This document shows, one piece after another, positions 22,683 to 26,140 of a stretch of DNA of 26,140 nucleotides. The stretch is from Firmicutes bacterium CAG:124 (GTDB lineage: Bacteria > Bacillota > Clostridia > Oscillospirales > Oscillospiraceae), in the NCBI GenBank assembly GCA_000432135.1, contig HF990654.1, positions 17,109-43,248 of the forward strand. The letters are read 5' to 3'. The stretch's first letter is position 1; each line of letters opens with the position of its first letter. The notes beneath the pieces are model-generated. The model worked only from the letters and a program-made list of their open reading frames with translations, searched no databases and had not been told where the DNA came from. Made by a program: the position numbers and the translations under genes.

Positions 22683-24095
22683 TTATTCTTCCTCTCTATA
22701 CGCCTTCAGCCCCGCGCGTCCCTCTTCGGTGACGGGCTTGAGCCAGCGCATGGATCTGAAGTGGAGCAGACACAGGATGCTCTTCGGGATGTCCTCGCCC
22801 AGATACGCGAGGATCACGACGCCGAGGAACGACACGTGCAGCACCCGCGTACCCAGCAGCGCCAGCGGGATGGCGACGACCCAGAGACTTGCAAGGTCGA
22901 AGATCATGCCCGTCAGCGTATCGCCGCCGGAGCGGAACACGCCCACGACCTGCACATAGGAGATATTGCGGAAGCAGTATTCCAGCGAGCAGAAGATCGT
23001 CACGGCGTAGGCCGTTGAGATGGTCGTGGCCGAAAGATTGTCGCCCATGGCGAACAGGGACACGAGCGGGTGCCGCGCGGCGATCATCGTCAGGCCCACA
23101 ACGAGGCCCATCAGCGGCACCAGCACGGAAAAGCGCCGGGCGTCGGACACGCCGCGTTGAATTTTGCCGCTGCCGATGGATTTGCCGACCATGATGACGC
23201 AGGCATTGCCGAGGCCGACATAGAACGCGAAGGCCAGCTCGGAAAACGTCTTGAAGATGGTCATGCCCGCGTAATATTCATAGCCCATGTTGGCATAAAT
23301 GCGGTTGAGCATGAGCATACCGAGCGCCCACAGGCCTTCGTTCGACATGACGGGCAGTGCGCGGGCGCAGAACTCGCCGAGCTGCTTCAGGTTGAAGTCA
23401 AGCAGCTCCCGCACCGGGCCGACCAGCAGGTTTTTCTCAAACGCAGAGAAGATCAGAATCAGCACCGGCCCCAGCCAGGACGAAATGCACGTTGCGATGG
23501 CCGCGCCCTCTACGCCGAGCCGCGGCAGGCCGAACGCGCCGAAGATCAGGCCATAGTCCGCAAAGGCGTTGGCGATGGTCGTGACGATAGAAACATAGAG
23601 CGGCAGGCGGACGCGCTCTGTACCGCGCAGGACGTTGGACAGCAGATACGTCAGCGCGACGGCGGGATAGGAAAAGCAGACGATGCGCAGATACCGGCAG
23701 CCGGTTTCCACGACGGCGGGGTCTTGATTGAACAGGCCCAGCACCCATGTGGGCGCCGCCAGCGCGACGGCCAGAAAGCCGAGCGAAACGAACATCGCCA
23801 GCATCAGGCCGATGCCCATCACGCGCCGGATGCCCTTGAGGTCCTTGACGCCCCAATATTGCGAGATAAACACGCTCATGCCCGAGCACAGGCCAAAGCC
23901 CAGAAGCCCGCACAGCCAGCCCCACTGGGCCGCCATGCCGACGGCGGAGAGCGTCACGTCGCCCAGCTGCGACACCATCAGCGTGTCGACCAGCTGGAAC
24001 GAGCTTGTCAATACGTTTTGCAGCGCGACTGGAACCGCCAGCTTCACGGTCACGCGCCAGAAGGGCTTATCGCCCAGATAATCAGTCAGTTTCAT
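22683..24095 (-). CDS. MATE-family multidrug/toxin efflux protein
   Basis: 470 residues with twelve membrane helices in two similar halves. The first half has the MatE opening (KLAVPVALQNVLTSSFQLVD, then TLMVSQLGD, and SVFISQYWG); the second repeats the pattern (MSNEGLWALGMLMLNRIYAN, FYVGLGNACVIMVGKSIG). Family members expel cationic drugs, flavins or other compounds using sodium or proton gradients. It resembles the uncharacterised branch common in Clostridia rather than a named pump. The ribosome site (GGAG) is a rather long 11 bases from the ATG at 24095. Upstream is a repeat-rich gap without an obvious promoter. Confidence 0.93.
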   Translation of the reverse strand: MKLTDYLGDKPFWRVTVKLAVPVALQNVLTSSFQLVDTLMVSQLGDVTLSAVGMAAQWGWLCGLLGFGLCSGMSVFISQYWGVKDLKGIRRVMGIGLMLAMFVSLGFLAVALAAPTWVLGLFNQDPAVVETGCRYLRIVCFSYPAVALTYLLSNVLRGTERVRLPLYVSIVTTIANAFADYGLIFGAFGLPRLGVEGAAIATCISSWLGPVLILIFSAFEKNLLVGPVRELLDFNLKQLGEFCARALPVMSNEGLWALGMLMLNRIYANMGYEYYAGMTIFKTFSELAFAFYVGLGNACVIMVGKSIGSGKIQRGVSDARRFSVLVPLMGLVVGLTMIAARHPLVSLFAMGDNLSATTISTAYAVTIFCSLEYCFRNISYVQVVGVFRSGGDTLTGMIFDLASLWVVAIPLALLGTRVLHVSFLGVVILAYLGEDIPKSILCLLHFRSMRWLKPVTEEGRAGLKAYREEE

Positions 24096-24298
24096 AAGAA
24101 ATAATACTCCAAGGCAAAGATGTGGGGATGCTGCCTTGCGGCAGTATCCCCACGAAGTTTTTCAGGTGGCGCAGGACACCGCGTCAGAAGAAAGCCTTTC
24201 GGAACGCATCCTTGCAAAGCAAGGCTGCTTATCCTGTCGGCTTCCTTCTTCCGCTCCAAAACGCAAGTGAAGCTCGCGTTTTGGCTTTGACGGAGTGC
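24096..24298. other. Gene-free gap with stacked hairpins
   Basis: No coding sequence can be supported here. A 14-pair hairpin with one wobble lies at 24122-24153 (GTGGGGATGCTGCC and its complement around TTGC), a CCTTGC/GCAAGG stem near 24209-24223, and CCAAAACGC with GCGTTTTGG at about 24256-24284. The set directly abuts the palindromic repeat at 24299, and together they look like a composite non-coding repeat. Confidence 0.5.
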
Positions 24299-24401
24299 GT
24301 AGGGGCCGACGACTCTGTCGGCCTCAAAAATGTGGCAAATTCGCCGCAGATTTTCGAAAAAGCACTGCGTTCTGCGGGCGGACAGTGTCGTCCGCCCCTA
24401 C
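24299..24401. repeat. Palindromic mobile-type repeat, copy 3 (103 bp)
   Basis: Begins GTAGGGGCCGACGACTCTGT and ends in the near inverse (ACAGTGTCGTCCGCCCCTAC). The core has AAATTCGCCGCAGATTTTCG and TTCTGCGGGCGG, shared with copies 2 and 4. It lies 41 bases beyond the pta stop and may act as its terminator. Confidence 0.8.
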
Positions 24402-24442
24402 AGATTCTGTTCGAATTTACGCAAATTCTATAAAATTACAGC

Positions 24443-25459
24443 TTACGCCATACCAGCGGTGATGATGGCCATCTTGTAGACCTCGTCGGCGTTGCAGCCG
24501 CGGGAGAGGTCGTTGATGGGGGCGTTCAGACCCTGCAGGATGGGGCCGTAGGCCTCAAAGCCGCCGAGGCGCTGGGCGATCTTGTAGCCGATGTTGCCGG
24601 CTTCGATGCACGGGAAGATGAACGTGTTGGCATAGCCTGCTACCTTGCTGCCGGGGAACTTCAGCTGGCCGACGACCGGGGAGACGGCCGCGTCAAACTG
24701 CATTTCGCCGTCGATGGCCAGCTCGGGTGCAAGCTTCTGCGCCTCGATGGTGGCGTCGTGGCTGAGCTGGACCGTGCCGCCCTTGCCGGAGCCCTTCGTG
24801 GAGAAGGACAGGAGCGCGACCTTCGGGTCGATGCCGAAGAACTCTGCCGTGCGGGCAGACTCGACCGCGACCTCAGCCAGCTTCTGCGCTGCCGTGAAGG
24901 TCACCTCGCCGGTCGCCTTGTCGACGGTATCCTGATAGTCGATGTTGATGGCGCAGTCGCCCATGCAGTACTTCTCGTCATTGCCGTCCTTGTCCTTGCG
25001 GAAGAGAATGAAGGAGGAGGACACCAGATGTGCGCCCTTCTTCGTCTTGACCAGCTGCAGCGCCGGACGGACAGTGTCGGCAGTGGAATAGGTCGCGCCG
25101 CCGAGCAGTGCGTCGGCCTTGCCCATCTTGACGAGCATGGTGCCGAAATAGTTGCCCTTGGCGAGTGCCTTGCGGCAGTCTTCCTCGGACATCTTGCCCT
25201 TGCGCAGCTCGACCATCTTTGCGACCATCTCGTCCATGCCGGCATAGGTGGCCGGATCGATGATCTCGGCCTTGGCAATGTCGAAGCCGCCCTTTTCGGC
25301 TGCGGCCTTGACCTCGTCGACATTGCCGATGAGGATGACGTTCATCAGATCGTCCTTGATGAGGCGGTCAGCCGCTTCGAGAATACGGGCGTCGGGGCCT
25401 TCGGTAAAGACGATGGTGCGGCGAGTAGCCTTCAGTGCGTCGATCAGCTTTGTAAACAT
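24443..25459 (-). CDS. pta: Phosphate acetyltransferase
   Basis: 338 residues, the length of the short Pta type. Interconverts acetyl-CoA and acetyl-phosphate; with acetate kinase (not in the window) it yields ATP in fermentation. Family segments are clear: MGKADALLGGATYSTADTVR, LLSFSTKGSGKGG, FPGSKVAGYANTFIFPCIEA and the following GNIGYKIAQRLGGFEAYGP, ILQGLNAPINDLSRGC near the C-terminus. GGAGG nine bases before the ATG at 25459 and a good promoter upstream define a single-gene unit. Phosphotransbutyrylase is a relative, but the SKVAGYANTFIFP wording favours acetyltransferase. Confidence 0.95.
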   Translation of the reverse strand: MFTKLIDALKATRRTIVFTEGPDARILEAADRLIKDDLMNVILIGNVDEVKAAAEKGGFDIAKAEIIDPATYAGMDEMVAKMVELRKGKMSEEDCRKALAKGNYFGTMLVKMGKADALLGGATYSTADTVRPALQLVKTKKGAHLVSSSFILFRKDKDGNDEKYCMGDCAINIDYQDTVDKATGEVTFTAAQKLAEVAVESARTAEFFGIDPKVALLSFSTKGSGKGGTVQLSHDATIEAQKLAPELAIDGEMQFDAAVSPVVGQLKFPGSKVAGYANTFIFPCIEAGNIGYKIAQRLGGFEAYGPILQGLNAPINDLSRGCNADEVYKMAIITAGMA

Positions 25460-25507
25460 GGTATCTTACCTCCATTATGCGGTTTTTCCGCTGTTATTCT
25501 GACTCCC

Positions 25508-25536
25508 AGTATACAACGAAACCCGGCATAAAACAA
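25508..25536 (-). promoter_or_regulatory. Promoter of pta
   Basis: Minus strand TTGTTT (25536-25531), 17 bp, TATACT (25513-25508), about 50 bases before the ATG. The remaining gap up to 25771 holds only a gene remnant (25560-25665), a small palindrome GACTTGC/GCAAGTC at 25735-25751 and no other feature that I can support. Confidence 0.7.
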
Positions 25537-25559
25537 CACCCCCGGCAAAAATTTTCCGT

Positions 25560-25665
25560 CTATCCGGCAGGCCGCACCGGGATGGTAATCTCGGTCACGA
25601 ATTTTTCAGATCCATCCTTATCCTGTCACGTCGCCCTCAAACACGTTCTTTTCGGCGAGTGCGAG
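25560..25665 (-). pseudogene. C-terminal remnant of an unidentified protein with a one-base frameshift
   Basis: On the minus strand two short frames join into sensible protein sequence if one G (25623) is skipped: LALAEKNVFEGDVT, then DKDGSEKFVTEITIPVRPAG and a TAG at 25562-25560. A stop lies just upstream at 25668-25666. This looks like the tail of a lost gene that once preceded pta. I cannot name the family; the stretch is short and could be chance. Confidence 0.35.
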
Positions 25666-25771
25666 TCAAGCGGTTTTTGCAGAAAGGGTTTACTTTTTTT
25701 CGGTTATCGCATGTAATATGGGTCGTTTGCGCCGGACTTGCGGCGCAAGTCTAACTCAAACGAAGGGCGGT

Positions 25772-26032
25772 ATGCAGCACAGTCATCATTTTCACGGGCA
25801 GATGTCCGATACCTTCCGCGCAGCGGTCTTCGTCACGCTCTCCGGCGGCTTTCAGGACGCCTATACCTACATCAGCCGCGGTCAGGTCTTCGCCGCAGGC
25901 GCAGGCCTCGGCAGTCTCGTGACGGAGTTCACCGACATCCGCGCCATCTGGGTCTGCTGCGGATTGCTGCTCATCAGCTTCATCCTCATGTTCATCCGCG
26001 ACGATCGGAGGCATGAACGCGGGAGCGTCTGA
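25772..26032 (+). pseudogene. DUF1275 (YoaK-like) membrane protein with in-frame internal deletion
   Basis: 86 residues from the ATG at 25772, behind AAGGGCGG. The first part (FRAAVFVTLSGGFQDAYTYI followed by SRGQVFA) is the N-terminal helix of DUF1275 proteins. Directly joined to it is AGAGLGSLVTEFTDIRAIWV and CCGLLLISFILMFI, which is the last helix pair. Full members have about 220 residues, so some 130 middle residues are absent although the frame is kept. The product is unlikely to work as a normal family member. An upstream in-frame ATG at 25718 lacks a ribosome site. Confidence 0.75.
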
Positions 26033-26052
26033 GGCAGAATCGTCAGCTCCTT

Positions 26053-26140
26053 GTAGGGGCGGACGCCTCTGTCCGCCCGCAGAATGCAGCTTTTCTACAG
26101 AACTTTTCGGCGAATTCGTGACATTTTCGGGCCGACAGAG
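26053..26140. repeat. Palindromic mobile-type repeat, copy 4 (cut by window end, inverted relative to copy 3)
   Basis: Begins GTAGGGGCGGACGCCTCTGT and runs through CGCAGAATGC and CGGCGAATTCGTGACATTTT to GGCCGACAGAG at the window edge. Read on the minus strand it follows copy 3 almost end to end, so it lies in the opposite orientation. Its last few bases are outside the window. Confidence 0.75.

Noticed and set aside
1..26140. CRISPR array, prophage, integrase or complete insertion sequence
   Set aside because: No regularly spaced direct repeats, phage structural genes, recombinase or transposase frames were found; the repeats present are short palindromes.

Overview
The window looks like a chromosomal segment of a GC-rich, Gram-positive gut anaerobe of the Clostridia, most likely Oscillospiraceae (Oscillibacter/Flavonifractor-like). 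This rests on protein families and style: BMP-type nucleoside ABC transporter, YgfK/SsnA purine-catabolic enzymes, SLH and DUF308 proteins, strong GGAGG ribosome sites with occasional TTG/GTG starts, and dispersed palindromic repeats. No species assignment is possible from sequence reading alone.

Layout. (1) 1-450: the end of an EamA-type transporter and a shared bidirectional terminator. (2) 448-6134: a minus-strand amino-sugar operon, nahK-like kinase > nagB > ROK-like kinase > nagA, divergent from an AraC-type regulator, with a large inverted repeat in the shared intergenic region. (3) 6238-6837: a DUF308/HdeD membrane protein. (4) 6991-13907: a plus-strand nucleoside uptake and cleavage operon: BMP lipoprotein, dual-ATPase subunit, two permeases, two nucleoside hydrolases. 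(5) 13918-14909: terminator, hairpin repeat, remnants of a two-component operon and of a DUF4956 gene, and tRNA-Gly(GCC). (6) 14982-16498: TetR regulator and an alpha/beta hydrolase. (7) 16657-21772: a minus-strand purine-catabolism operon, ssnA > unknown membrane protein > ygfK, preceded by a leader that carries a terminator hairpin and a competing antiterminator strand. (8) 21840-25536: SLH surface protein, MATE exporter, a repeat-filled gap, phosphate acetyltransferase. (9) 25560-26140: two gene remnants (one a DUF1275 protein with its middle deleted) and a palindromic repeat running off the window.

How the genes may work together. The BMP/ABC system imports nucleosides, the two hydrolases release the bases, and SsnA/YgfK belong to the gene set linked to anaerobic purine/urate breakdown. 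Phosphate acetyltransferase can serve the acetate end of such fermentation. The amino-sugar operon is a separate carbon/nitrogen source. Joining the two purine blocks into one pathway is inference from proximity.

The most interesting unexplained items are the ssnA leader (candidate riboswitch or attenuator), a four-copy 75-109 bp palindromic mobile-type repeat that sits inside two operons, an unknown membrane protein between ssnA and ygfK, and several genes collapsed by internal deletion.
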